A stretch of 64,000 bases of DNA from Micromonospora haikouensis (GTDB taxonomy: Bacteria; Actinomycetota; Actinomycetes; Mycobacteriales; Micromonosporaceae). The stretch is from the NCBI RefSeq assembly GCF_900091595.1, contig NZ_FMCW01000017.1, positions 62,001-126,000 on the forward strand, in the 5' to 3' direction. Under the pieces are notes generated by a model that was given only the letters and a program-made list of their open reading frames with translations, was not told the DNA's origin and ran no database searches. Below, piece after piece: positions 17,596 to 25,226 of the stretch. The position numbers were made by a program, and so were the translations under genes. Positions within the stretch are counted from its first letter, which is position 1; the number at the start of each line of letters is the position of its first letter.

Positions 17596-18449
17596 TCGGC
17601 GACCGTGCGGGCCGGGCCGCACCCCCACGGGCCCGGCGTCGCGTTGCGCAGCATCGTCACGACCCGGCGGCGGCTCGCCCGGTCCCGCGCCCACCAGGGC
17701 TTGCCCGCCCCGGGCTCGGTGTGGTCGGTCCAGTGCTTCGCGTCCTCCTGCCGCAGGTAGTAGTGCCAGGCCAGCAGGTCCGGCAGGTGGAACAGGTCGT
17801 AACCCCAGGTGTACGCGCGGACGGTCAGGCTGATCTCCTCGCCCATGAAGTAGACCCGCGGGTCGTACGGGACCTCGGTGACGAACGACCCGGGCGCGAA
17901 GAGGAAGTGCGCCGAGACGAACCGCGCCCGGGGCGGGCCGGCGAGCTGCTGCCAGCCGCCGATGGCCCGCTGGCCGAACAGCGGGATGCCGTCGTCGGTG
18001 AAGCTCTCGCACACCATCACGGTCGGCTCGCCCGTGCCGTCGCAGTCGGTGCCCGGCTCGTAGGCCGGCAGGTACGACGTGACGATCGGCTTCGCCGCGC
18101 CGGTGGCCGCCGCGTGCCGCAGCACCCTGCTGTCCCAGCCCGGCGCGAACCGAGTGTGACTGTCGATCTGGAGGAAGTGGTCCTCGCCGTCGTAGAGCCG
18201 CATGACCTCGGCGCGGGCCCAGCAGGCGCCCCGGCTCTCGGCCGCGTCGAACTCCACGATCCTGATCCGCGCGTCGCCGCGCAGCGCGGAGATGTCCTCT
18301 CCGTCGGCGTGCTGCCAGTTGACCCCGATGCGGAGGCTGTCGGGCCGGTCGGCCTTGGCCAGGCAGTCCTGGACCGTAGCGACGAGCTCCGGGTCGCGGT
18401 ACGAGGCCACGGACACGAAGATCGTCCTGTTGGTGGCCGGTTCGGTCAT
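17484..18449 (-). CDS. GlcNAc-transferase family glycosyltransferase (PF11397-like)
   Basis: 321 residues, start ATG 18449 with AGGGAGCAGGA just upstream. The N-terminus IFVSVASYRDPELVATVQD is the hallmark of the family containing eukaryotic Skp1 UDP-GlcNAc:hydroxyproline transferase and many bacterial relatives. Later motifs fit a GT-A glycosyltransferase: FLQIDSHTRF (DxH-type metal site), VSAHFLFAPGSF, and YFMGEEISLTVRAYTWGYDLF near the acceptor side. No signal peptide or membrane segment is seen, so it should act in the cytoplasm on a protein or small-molecule acceptor. It lies 30 bases downstream of the SARP gene in the same direction, so the regulator probably controls it directly. Its 3' end is antisense to the end of the SseB-like gene. 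Confidence 0.85.
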   Translation of the reverse strand: MTEPATNRTIFVSVASYRDPELVATVQDCLAKADRPDSLRIGVNWQHADGEDISALRGDARIRIVEFDAAESRGACWARAEVMRLYDGEDHFLQIDSHTRFAPGWDSRVLRHAAATGAAKPIVTSYLPAYEPGTDCDGTGEPTVMVCESFTDDGIPLFGQRAIGGWQQLAGPPRARFVSAHFLFAPGSFVTEVPYDPRVYFMGEEISLTVRAYTWGYDLFHLPDLLAWHYYLRQEDAKHWTDHTEPGAGKPWWARDRASRRRVVTMLRNATPGPWGCGPARTVADYERYAGIGFRSGTSSPECRSGMEPSSGAPAGVGAAG

Positions 18450-18479
18450 TCCTGCTCCCTGGTTGGTCTGGCTTCCCGG

Positions 18480-19394
18480 TCAGGCCGTGCGCGCCGGGGC
18501 GAGGTCGTGCCGGAACGGGACCGGGTGGTCGCGGCCGTGGCCGCGCGCCGCCGACGCCGGGGCGGCCTCGGCCCGGACGGGGGGACGCCCGCACGCCGCC
18601 AGCACCCGGCGGTACGCGGCGCGCAGGGCCGGACCGGGCTCGACGCCGAGTTCCTCCCGCAGGGTGCGCCGCAGCCGCCGGAACACCACGAGGGCGTCGG
18701 CGTGGCGGCCGGCCCGGTGCAGCGCCCGGATCAGCAGCTCGTGGACGGGTTCGTGCAGGCAGTTGGCGCGGGCCAGGCCCGCCAGCTCGGCCACCAGCCC
18801 GTCGTCGCGGCCACGGTCGAGCAGCAGCCGGGCCCACTGCTCGGCGGCGGCCAGCCGCAGCTCGGTCAACCGCTCCCGCTCCCACTCCAGGTGCGGCGCG
18901 CGGAGCCCGGCGTAGGGGTCGCCGTGCCACAACCGCAGCGCGTCGCCCAGCCGCCCGATGGCGCCCTCGGCGTCCCCGGCGGCCACCTTCGCCGCCGCCT
19001 CGGCCCGCCAGCGCTCGAAGACCGCCGCGTCCAGCGCGTCGCCGGGCAGCCGCAGCACGTAGCCATGCGGCGTGGAGGTGAGCAGGTCGCCGGCCGGGGG
19101 GCGGGCCGGGTCCGGCTGGAGCCGGCGGCGCAGCCCGCAGACGTACGTGTAGACGCTGCCGACCGCCGTGGCCGGCGGGGAGGCGCCCCACACCGCCTCG
19201 ACCAGCTCGTCCCGGCCGACCGCCCGGCCGGCGCGGGCGGCGAGCACCGCGAACACGGCCCGCTGCCGCGCCGGGCCGAGGTCGATCTCACTGCCGTGCA
19301 CCCAGGCGCGGAGCCGGCCCAGGACCGACACCCGCAGGCGCGCCGTGGCCGCTCCGCCGACGGCGACCCGTTCCATCTGTTCTGTCTCCACCAT
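18480..19394 (-). CDS. SARP-family (AfsR/DnrI-type) transcriptional regulator
   Basis: 304 residues from ATG 19394; ATG 19376, with GGTGGAG ahead of it, would also fit. The N-terminal part (about 20-105) is an OmpR-like winged helix: LGPARQRAVFAVLAARAG, then ELVEAVWG, SVYTYVCGLRRRL and GYVLRL. Residues 110-265 form the bacterial transcriptional activation (BTAD) TPR-like domain, with LWHGDPYAGL and LHEPVHELLIRALHRAG. The C-terminal 35 residues are unstructured. SARPs activate secondary-metabolite or specialised loci; no PKS or NRPS is present here, so likely targets are the neighbouring glycosyltransferase and perhaps the divergent gene at 19698. Short SARPs of this size lack the NB-ARC domain of AfsR. 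Confidence 0.9.
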   Translation of the reverse strand: MVETEQMERVAVGGAATARLRVSVLGRLRAWVHGSEIDLGPARQRAVFAVLAARAGRAVGRDELVEAVWGASPPATAVGSVYTYVCGLRRRLQPDPARPPAGDLLTSTPHGYVLRLPGDALDAAVFERWRAEAAAKVAAGDAEGAIGRLGDALRLWHGDPYAGLRAPHLEWERERLTELRLAAAEQWARLLLDRGRDDGLVAELAGLARANCLHEPVHELLIRALHRAGRHADALVVFRRLRRTLREELGVEPGPALRAAYRRVLAACGRPPVRAEAAPASAARGHGRDHPVPFRHDLAPARTA

Positions 19395-19697
19395 TGCTGA
19401 CCGCCTTTGCGCAGCTTCGACGAACCGTCTTCCCGGCCACCGCCGGGTGGACGCCGGAAAACATAGGTCAGCGGTTTACGACGACGATGGGTCCAAGTGC
19501 CCACCGCGGTCGTTGTGGGGGGCCCAATTCGCGGGCCCCGCCGTCGTTTCGCAATGGCGGGGCCGGATCGCCGGACGACAGTTTCCGGCGGGAACGCGCT
19601 GTTCGTATCCATGCTGGACACCGGGCGGAAACACCGCGTCAATCTGCTCCGGCTCAACTTGCTCCGCTTCCGCCGCGGCCGGTATCGTGCCCGAATC
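19395..19697. promoter_or_regulatory. Divergent intergenic region, SARP gene / membrane protein gene
   Basis: About 300 bases between divergent genes. It holds a 7-bp inverted repeat (GGGGCCC at 19519-19525, GGGCCCC at 19533-19539, 7-base loop). Relatively AT-richer stretches occur near 19455-19475 (AACATA, TATGTT on the minus strand), a possible SARP promoter. No convincing SARP heptamer direct repeats were found by eye. Confidence 0.35.
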
Positions 19698-20564
19698 ATG
19701 GGGACGGGGGACGATGTGGGCGGGAAGGATTCCTCCACAGAGGACGCCGCCGGCTCCGACCGGCACATTCTCCCCCGGGGCGAGGCCCAGCGTCGCGTCC
19801 AGCTCGGCGCGCTCCTCGTCGGCGTCGCCGTGGCGACGATCGCCCTGCCGTCCCTGATCATGGGGCCCGGCGGCGACGACGAACCGCCGGCGACGAGCCC
19901 ACCGGCGATGGCGGTGTCGGTTCCGGCGAGCACGCCCGTCGGCCCACCGGCCTCGTCCGGTTCGCCGACCCCGGTGCCGTCGTCGGCTGCCGCGTCGCCG
20001 AGGTCCGGCGCGGCCACGCCCTCCGGCGGCTCCGCGTCGCGTCCCGCTTCCGGGTCGACCGCGTCGGGCACGACGCCTCGGTGCGCCGCCGAACCCGAGG
20101 GCAACGACGTCACCCTCACCGCGGCGGTCTCCTGCGGCGTCTACAACGCCGGTTTCGGCAACGGCTGGCGGGCAACCGGCGACGGGCTGAAGCTCCTGCC
20201 CGGCTGGAAGGTCCCGGACACCGGCGAGGTCGGCCTGCGGGTGGAGCGCACCCGGCCGGGGCTGCCGCAGACGGAGATGGCGCTGATCGCGGCCCGGCCC
20301 GTCCGCATCGACGGTGACGACGTGCTGCGGTTCCGGGTGTGGGGCGGCCGGGACTACGGCACCGTCCTGCGGGTCTCCGTCTCCCCCGCCGGGCGCGGCA
20401 TGGTCACCGTCAGCGCCGGCGCGGACCGGTGGACCAACTACTCGGTCCGGCTGGGTCAGCTGACCGGCGCCGCCTCGCTGACCCGCATCGACCTGGTGGT
20501 GGCCGCCGACGAGGTCCCACAAGTCAACCGGTTCTACCTCGATGACATCGCCATCGTCGGCTGA
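19698..20564 (+). CDS. Membrane-anchored protein with carbohydrate-binding-like outer domain
   Basis: 288 residues if translation begins at ATG 19698 (MGTGDDVGG), which I prefer because the in-frame ATG at 19497 adds 67 atypical Arg-rich residues. One membrane segment (LGALLVGVAVATIALPSLIM, about 37-56) is followed by a 70-residue Pro/Ser/Thr/Gly-rich stalk, then a roughly 150-residue beta-rich outer domain starting at a Cys (CAAEPEGNDV), with patterns such as WRATGDGLKL, LRFRVWGGRDYG, RWTNYSVRLGQL and NRFYLDDIAIVG. The final YLDDI strand is typical of jelly-roll carbohydrate-binding modules (CBM-like folds). The gene overlaps the kinase gene by 23 bases, so it may be the sensing or ligand-binding partner of that two-component system; this last point is inference. 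Confidence 0.75.
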   Translation: MGTGDDVGGKDSSTEDAAGSDRHILPRGEAQRRVQLGALLVGVAVATIALPSLIMGPGGDDEPPATSPPAMAVSVPASTPVGPPASSGSPTPVPSSAAASPRSGAATPSGGSASRPASGSTASGTTPRCAAEPEGNDVTLTAAVSCGVYNAGFGNGWRATGDGLKLLPGWKVPDTGEVGLRVERTRPGLPQTEMALIAARPVRIDGDDVLRFRVWGGRDYGTVLRVSVSPAGRGMVTVSAGADRWTNYSVRLGQLTGAASLTRIDLVVAADEVPQVNRFYLDDIAIVG

Positions 20565-21768
20565 CCGGATCCACTCGGCCACCCAGGTCGAGCGGCTGGC
20601 GGCGGTGGCGGCGCTGTGCCGCGCCGTCCTGCTCGGGCGGGCGATCGTCACGGTCACCGCCTCGGCCGCCGGCCTGCTCATCGTCGAGCGCCCGGACCGG
20701 CTGCTGATGGTGATCGGCCTCGTCGTGCTGTCGACCGCCGTCGAGGTGACCGTGCTCTCCCGGCACCCCCACTGCGTGCGGTTCGTCGGCTCCGCCCTCA
20801 CCCTCGACGCGCTGCTGCTCGGTGCGGTGCTCGCCCTCCAGGCCGGCGGCGCGGCGTTCTTCCTGTTCGCCGCCGGCGGCGCCGCCCTGGCCGGGGTGCT
20901 GCTGGGCACCCGCGCCTGGCTGTTGTGGGCGGTGGACGCGCTCCTCGGGTTCATCGCCGCGGCGCGGATCCTGCGCGCCGACGACGTGCCGTCGGAGGTG
21001 TCCGCGTTCGTGGTGGCGTTCCCGATGACGACCGTCGTGACGGGGATCGTCGCCGCGTGGGTGACGCAGGCGACCGTGCGGCACGTGGACATGCTGGTCG
21101 ACATCATCGGGGTCGCGCAGCGGTCGGCGGCGGCCTCCGAGCGGGCTCGGCTGGCCCGGGAGCTGCACGACTCGGTGGCGAAGACGTTGCGGGGGGTCTC
21201 CTTCGCCGCCCTGGCCCTGCCGGCGTCGCTGCGCAGCGGCCCGGAGCTGGCCGAACAGCTCGCCAACGTCGTCGCGGCCGGTGCCGACGCCGCCGCCGGC
21301 GAGGCGCGCGACCTGATCGAGGGGCTCCGCCTCGACGACGCCGACCAGGACTTCGCCGCCAGCCTCGACAGGATCTGCCGGGAGTGGTCGGCGGCCACGG
21401 GGACGCCGGTGCGGCTGACCGCCGAGGACGTCGACCCGGCGGCGGCCGTACGCTACGAACTGAGCAGGATCCTGCGGGAGGCGCTGCACAACGTCGAGCG
21501 GCACGCCGAGGCCGGCCGGGTGACGGTCGGCCTCGCACACACCGGCACGGTGCTCCGGCTGACCATCGAGGACGACGGGAAGGGCTTCGACGTGCCGGCC
21601 GACCTCACCGAGCTGCGCGCCAGGGGCCACTACGGCCTGCTGGGGATCGCGGAGCGCGCCCGCACGGTCGGCGGCACGGCCACGGTGCGCTCCAGCCCGG
21701 GGCGCGGCCTGACGGTCGAGGTCGGCGTGCCGCGACCCGCGCCGGTCGCCGCGCACCGACCGGCATGA
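20542..21768 (+). CDS. NarL-type sensor histidine kinase
   Basis: 408 residues from ATG 20542. Residues 15-180 contain about five hydrophobic membrane segments (for example LLMVIGLVVLSTAVEVTVL and FFLFAAGGAALAGVLLGT). The HisKA_3 dimerisation helix follows with the phosphoacceptor motif RLARELHDSVAKTL. The HATPase_c domain shows the N box (LREALHNVERHA), the G1 box (IEDDGKGFD) and a G2-like GHYGLLGIAERA. There is no large extracellular sensor of its own, which fits a role for the upstream membrane-anchored protein as sensor. Its stop overlaps the response regulator start (ATGA), so kinase and regulator are translationally coupled. Confidence 0.93.
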   Translation: MTSPSSADRIHSATQVERLAAVAALCRAVLLGRAIVTVTASAAGLLIVERPDRLLMVIGLVVLSTAVEVTVLSRHPHCVRFVGSALTLDALLLGAVLALQAGGAAFFLFAAGGAALAGVLLGTRAWLLWAVDALLGFIAAARILRADDVPSEVSAFVVAFPMTTVVTGIVAAWVTQATVRHVDMLVDIIGVAQRSAAASERARLARELHDSVAKTLRGVSFAALALPASLRSGPELAEQLANVVAAGADAAAGEARDLIEGLRLDDADQDFAASLDRICREWSAATGTPVRLTAEDVDPAAAVRYELSRILREALHNVERHAEAGRVTVGLAHTGTVLRLTIEDDGKGFDVPADLTELRARGHYGLLGIAERARTVGGTATVRSSPGRGLTVEVGVPRPAPVAAHRPA

Positions 21769-22427
21769 TCGACCTCGTCGTCGTGGACGACAACCCGATC
21801 GTCCGGGCGGCCGTGCGGGGCTTCCTCGCCGCGGCGTCCGACGTGCGGATCGTCGGCGAGGCGTCGGACGGCCGGGAGGCGCTGCGGCTGGTGACCAGCC
21901 TGCGCCCGCACGTGACGCTGCTCGACTACCGCATGCCGGTCGCCGACGGGCTTTCGGTCGTCGGCGACCTGAGCGCGCACACCAGGATCCTGGCGTTGAC
22001 CAGCGACACCGACCCCGGGACCGTCTCCGGGATGCTGCGCGGCGGGGCCGGCGGCTATCTGGTCTGGGGCCAGTTCCGGCCGGACGACCTGCTCGACGCC
22101 GTCCGGGAGGTCGCCGCCGGGGGAAGCTGGCTGTCGCCCACCGCGGCCTCCGTCGCGGTCACCGCGCTGCGCCGGCACGAGCCCCCGCCGGACGACGCCC
22201 GGGACCGCGACCTGGCCCGGCGGTCGGCACTGCGCAGGTACGGACTGTCCCGGCGCGAACAGGAGGTGCTCGACCTGCTGGGCACCGGCATCACCAACGC
22301 CGCCATCGGCCGCCGGCTGGGGCTCACCGAGAAGACCGTGAAGAACCACCTCAACCACGTCTTCGCGAAGCTCGGCGTCCAGAACCGCACCGAGGCCGTC
22401 CTGCTCTGGCTGAACCACGACCACTGA
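21765..22427 (+). CDS. NarL/LuxR-type response regulator
   Basis: 220 residues from ATG 21765, overlapping the kinase stop by 4 bases. The receiver (1-120) has VVDDNP (acidic pair), LDYRMP (phosphoacceptor Asp) and LALTSD; the usual conserved Lys after GGY is replaced (GGYLVWGQF), a deviation to note. A 35-residue linker leads to the LuxR-type HTH (LSRREQEVLDLLGTGITN, IGRRLGLTEKTVKNHL, VFAKLGVQNRTEA). It is the cognate partner of the preceding kinase. Targets may include the membrane-anchored protein upstream or the large cassette downstream. The 225 bases between its stop and the next start hold no gene I can see. Confidence 0.93.
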   Translation: MIDLVVVDDNPIVRAAVRGFLAAASDVRIVGEASDGREALRLVTSLRPHVTLLDYRMPVADGLSVVGDLSAHTRILALTSDTDPGTVSGMLRGGAGGYLVWGQFRPDDLLDAVREVAAGGSWLSPTAASVAVTALRRHEPPPDDARDRDLARRSALRRYGLSRREQEVLDLLGTGITNAAIGRRLGLTEKTVKNHLNHVFAKLGVQNRTEAVLLWLNHDH

Positions 22428-22652
22428 TCCACCCCGTCGCTCCCGCCGGTCTGATTCTGCACCGCCCCGAGGCCCGCGCTCGTCCAGCCTGGCGCTCGCG
22501 TGCAGTCATGTTGCGCGCTCGTACCTCCCCGCCGCCGGGGCGCAGACCCGGCCGGGCCCCCGCTTGTACGGTCCGGTTGCCGCATGGCCCGCAGCGGGCG
22601 AGCCGCGCGGGTCGTGCGCCCGTCACCCGACCTCGACGGAAGGTGGAACGCC

Positions 22653-25226
22653 GTGGTATCCCTGCTCCGAGGCCGCTTCCGTGGTGACCGGGACCCCGGA
22701 GGCATCGTCCGGCACACCGTGGGCAACGCCGTGGTGCTGCACGCCGAGGGCGTGATCAGCCCGGAGGCCCAGTCGCTGGCGCTCTCCGTGGCCGAGGACC
22801 ACGAGAACGACGTGGTGGTGCTGGACCTCGCCGACGGGATGCCGATCACGTCGTGGGAGTCGATGGCCGGGGCGCTGCCCCGCCGCCGCCGGGGCATCCG
22901 CCTGATGACCTGCGGTCGCCAGCACGGGCCGGCGGCGATGGCCGGGCAGTGGCTGTCCGAGCGGCTCAACCGCACGGTCGTCGCCCCCGACGGCACCCTC
23001 GTCCGGGGGGCGGCCGGATCGCTGTTCGTCCACTCCGCCTCCGACAGCGGCTGGATCCGGTTCCGGCCCGGCCGGGCACCGGAATGGGACTCGAAGCGCT
23101 ATCCGGCGCCGTGCTGGGACGCCGCCGCCGTGCGGCGTCGCGCGTCCAGCTCGACGGGGGAGATCGAGCCGCTGCCGGGCGGCGTGTGGATCCACGACAC
23201 CGGCGAGCCGGAGCTGATCGAGCGGCACCGCGACCGGCTGGTGAGCGGCGTGCCGTGCCACCACGAGACGATGACCGTGCTCCTCGGCTGCCCCGGCACC
23301 GCGCCGTTGTCGCTCGACGACGTCATGCGGTTCTGGCGCGATCTCGACGCGGACAGCCGCACCCGGGCCCGCTTCGTCCAGTACGGCACCGTCGACCTGC
23401 CCGACGGCGAGGCCCTCGGCCAGCGGCTCGCCGACCTCTTCCAGTCCACGGTGGTCTGCTACACCGGGGTGCCGATCGGCACCCCGGACCGGACCGAGTT
23501 CCGCACCGTACGCGCCGACGCGTCGCTGGGCTGGCCCGTCTTCGCTAGCGAGCTCGGATACGCGCCCCGCTCGCGCCCGCGGTCGGCGGCCCGGTGTCCC
23601 GTGGTGCTCAGCCACCGTGGCCCGCTGCGCTGGAGCGACGAGGTGGAGCCGCGCGTCTACTGGTACGCCGCGGACGCCGTGATCGAGGTCGTACAGGCCG
23701 GGCTGTGGATCCGGCCGCCGCAGGTGCCCCCGAACGCCGAGCGGGTCCGCGCCGCGTTCGTCGACCCGGAGCACAGCACCCTGTTCTTCGACGACTCGGT
23801 CGAGGAGACCGCCGCCCGGATGCGGGAGCTCGCCGCGGACGTGCTGGCCCGGCTCGACGAGCGCACGGCGGCGGGCAACGTGCTGCTGCCCGCGTCGGCC
23901 CTGGCCCCGGAGCCACGGCCCGCCGGGCCGGCGCTCGGCGCGCTGAGCCCCGACGGAGATCGGCCGCCGGTCGCGGCGGTCCCGGCCATCCCGGCGTCAC
24001 CGGCCGTCGGGGTCCTGCCGCCCGCCCCCACCATCGGGACCGCCGCTGCCGTCGTGGGTGTCGCCGCCGAGGTCCTCGCCGCCGAGGTCGTCGCCGCGAT
24101 CGAGCCGGTCACGGCCGTCGGGCCGGAGCCGGCCACCGCAGTGCCGATCGCAGCCGGGCCGGAGCCGACCGCCGCGCCGATCGCCGCCGCGCCGGGACCG
24201 GCCACCACCGTGCCGACCGCCGCGCCGATCGTCCCGCCGATCGCCGCCCTGCCGGAGCCGATCGCGTTGGCGGTCGGGCTGGCGCCGGTGTCGCCCGGGC
24301 CGGCGTCCGCCCCGCCGCCCCCCACGCCGCGCCCGCACGGCACCGCCTCCGACGCGACCGGCACCGCCCCCACGCCGCGCCCGCCCGCGCCCGCACCGGC
24401 CCCGGTCCGCCGGCAACCCGTCCCCGCTCCGGCGGCGGCGGCGCTGCTGGTCGAGGGACGACCGCTGACCGACGAGCGGGCCTGGCTGCGGCGGACGCTG
24501 AGCCGCGAGTTCGACCAGCTCGCCAGCTCGGTGGCCCGGTTGCTGTCCGAGCATCCGGGGATGCAGCGCAGCGCCGGGCACGCCGTCGACGAGGTCCTGG
24601 CCGACTGGGTGGCCGTCCGCCTCTACCTGTCCCGGCGCGGCGCGGCCATCGACGCGGGCCTGCGCAGCGGGGAGCCCGGCCCGCACGTGCCCTTCGCCCG
24701 CTGCGCGGTCGCCGGCCTGTCCCGGCTACCGTCGCACCGGGGCGCCACCGTCTACACGACCACGGCCTCCGACGCCCAGTGGGCGCTCTACCGCCGGGGC
24801 GGGCTGGTCACCGAGTGGGGCTTCGTCAACGCCCTCACCGCGCCGTGCGCCGGTCAGGACGGCGACGTGGACGTGCTGCTGTGGTCGATGACCGCGCGCC
24901 GGACCGCCCTGCTCGAACCCGGCGGCGAGGAACGCGCCGACGACCGGGTGCTGTTCGTGCCCGGCACCAGCTTCAAGATCCTTGAGGTACGCCGTCCTGA
25001 GGGCGGCCGGCGCGGTCACGTCATGATGCGGGAGCTCGGCGCCAACGAGATCGACCCCGACGGGCGGGTCGACCCCCACCGGCTGTCCCTGGACGAGCTG
25101 GCCCTGACCACGCTGCGGCGCGGGGTGGACCGGTGGGCCGGGGCCGAACCCGCCACGCGGGTGGGCCCCGGGGCGGCGGGCCGGTTCGCCGCGCTGCCCG
25201 GCCTCGTCGGCGGTGCGGCGCGATGA
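22653..25226 (+). CDS. Protein with divergent Cys module and ART-like C-terminal domain
   Basis: 857 residues if started at GTG 22653, which has GGAAGG about 10 bases upstream; the frame is open to 22500 but without support. The N-terminal 140 residues follow the order of the giant protein's His/Cys modules: strand VVVLDLADGM, helix, RLMTCGRQHG (C87), helix, TVVAPDGTLV, GSLFV, with Asp (D61) where His is expected. A second domain (about 170-370) has VLLGCPGT, VQYGTVDLPDGEALGQRLA and VVCYTGVPIG, again of that general layout. A Pro/Ala/Val-rich linker (about 410-600) follows. The C-terminal 250 residues look ART-like: SHRGATVYT (R696) and RVLFVPGTSFKILEV, without an ExE pair. The stop overlaps the next start (ATGA). 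A degenerate relative of the effector modules, perhaps a chaperone or scaffold, is my inference. Confidence 0.75.
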   Translation: MVSLLRGRFRGDRDPGGIVRHTVGNAVVLHAEGVISPEAQSLALSVAEDHENDVVVLDLADGMPITSWESMAGALPRRRRGIRLMTCGRQHGPAAMAGQWLSERLNRTVVAPDGTLVRGAAGSLFVHSASDSGWIRFRPGRAPEWDSKRYPAPCWDAAAVRRRASSSTGEIEPLPGGVWIHDTGEPELIERHRDRLVSGVPCHHETMTVLLGCPGTAPLSLDDVMRFWRDLDADSRTRARFVQYGTVDLPDGEALGQRLADLFQSTVVCYTGVPIGTPDRTEFRTVRADASLGWPVFASELGYAPRSRPRSAARCPVVLSHRGPLRWSDEVEPRVYWYAADAVIEVVQAGLWIRPPQVPPNAERVRAAFVDPEHSTLFFDDSVEETAARMRELAADVLARLDERTAAGNVLLPASALAPEPRPAGPALGALSPDGDRPPVAAVPAIPASPAVGVLPPAPTIGTAAAVVGVAAEVLAAEVVAAIEPVTAVGPEPATAVPIAAGPEPTAAPIAAAPGPATTVPTAAPIVPPIAALPEPIALAVGLAPVSPGPASAPPPPTPRPHGTASDATGTAPTPRPPAPAPAPVRRQPVPAPAAAALLVEGRPLTDERAWLRRTLSREFDQLASSVARLLSEHPGMQRSAGHAVDEVLADWVAVRLYLSRRGAAIDAGLRSGEPGPHVPFARCAVAGLSRLPSHRGATVYTTTASDAQWALYRRGGLVTEWGFVNALTAPCAGQDGDVDVLLWSMTARRTALLEPGGEERADDRVLFVPGTSFKILEVRRPEGGRRGHVMMRELGANEIDPDGRVDPHRLSLDELALTTLRRGVDRWAGAEPATRVGPGAAGRFAALPGLVGGAAR

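Noticed and set aside
18480..19394. SARP regulator as a sign of an antibiotic gene cluster
   Set aside because: No polyketide, peptide or terpene synthase gene lies within the window; the local target is more likely the glycosyltransferase gene.
22500..22652. N-terminal extension of the Cys/ART-like protein from ATG 22500
   Set aside because: The extra 51 residues are Arg/Pro-rich, have no ribosome binding site and would cover the likely promoter.
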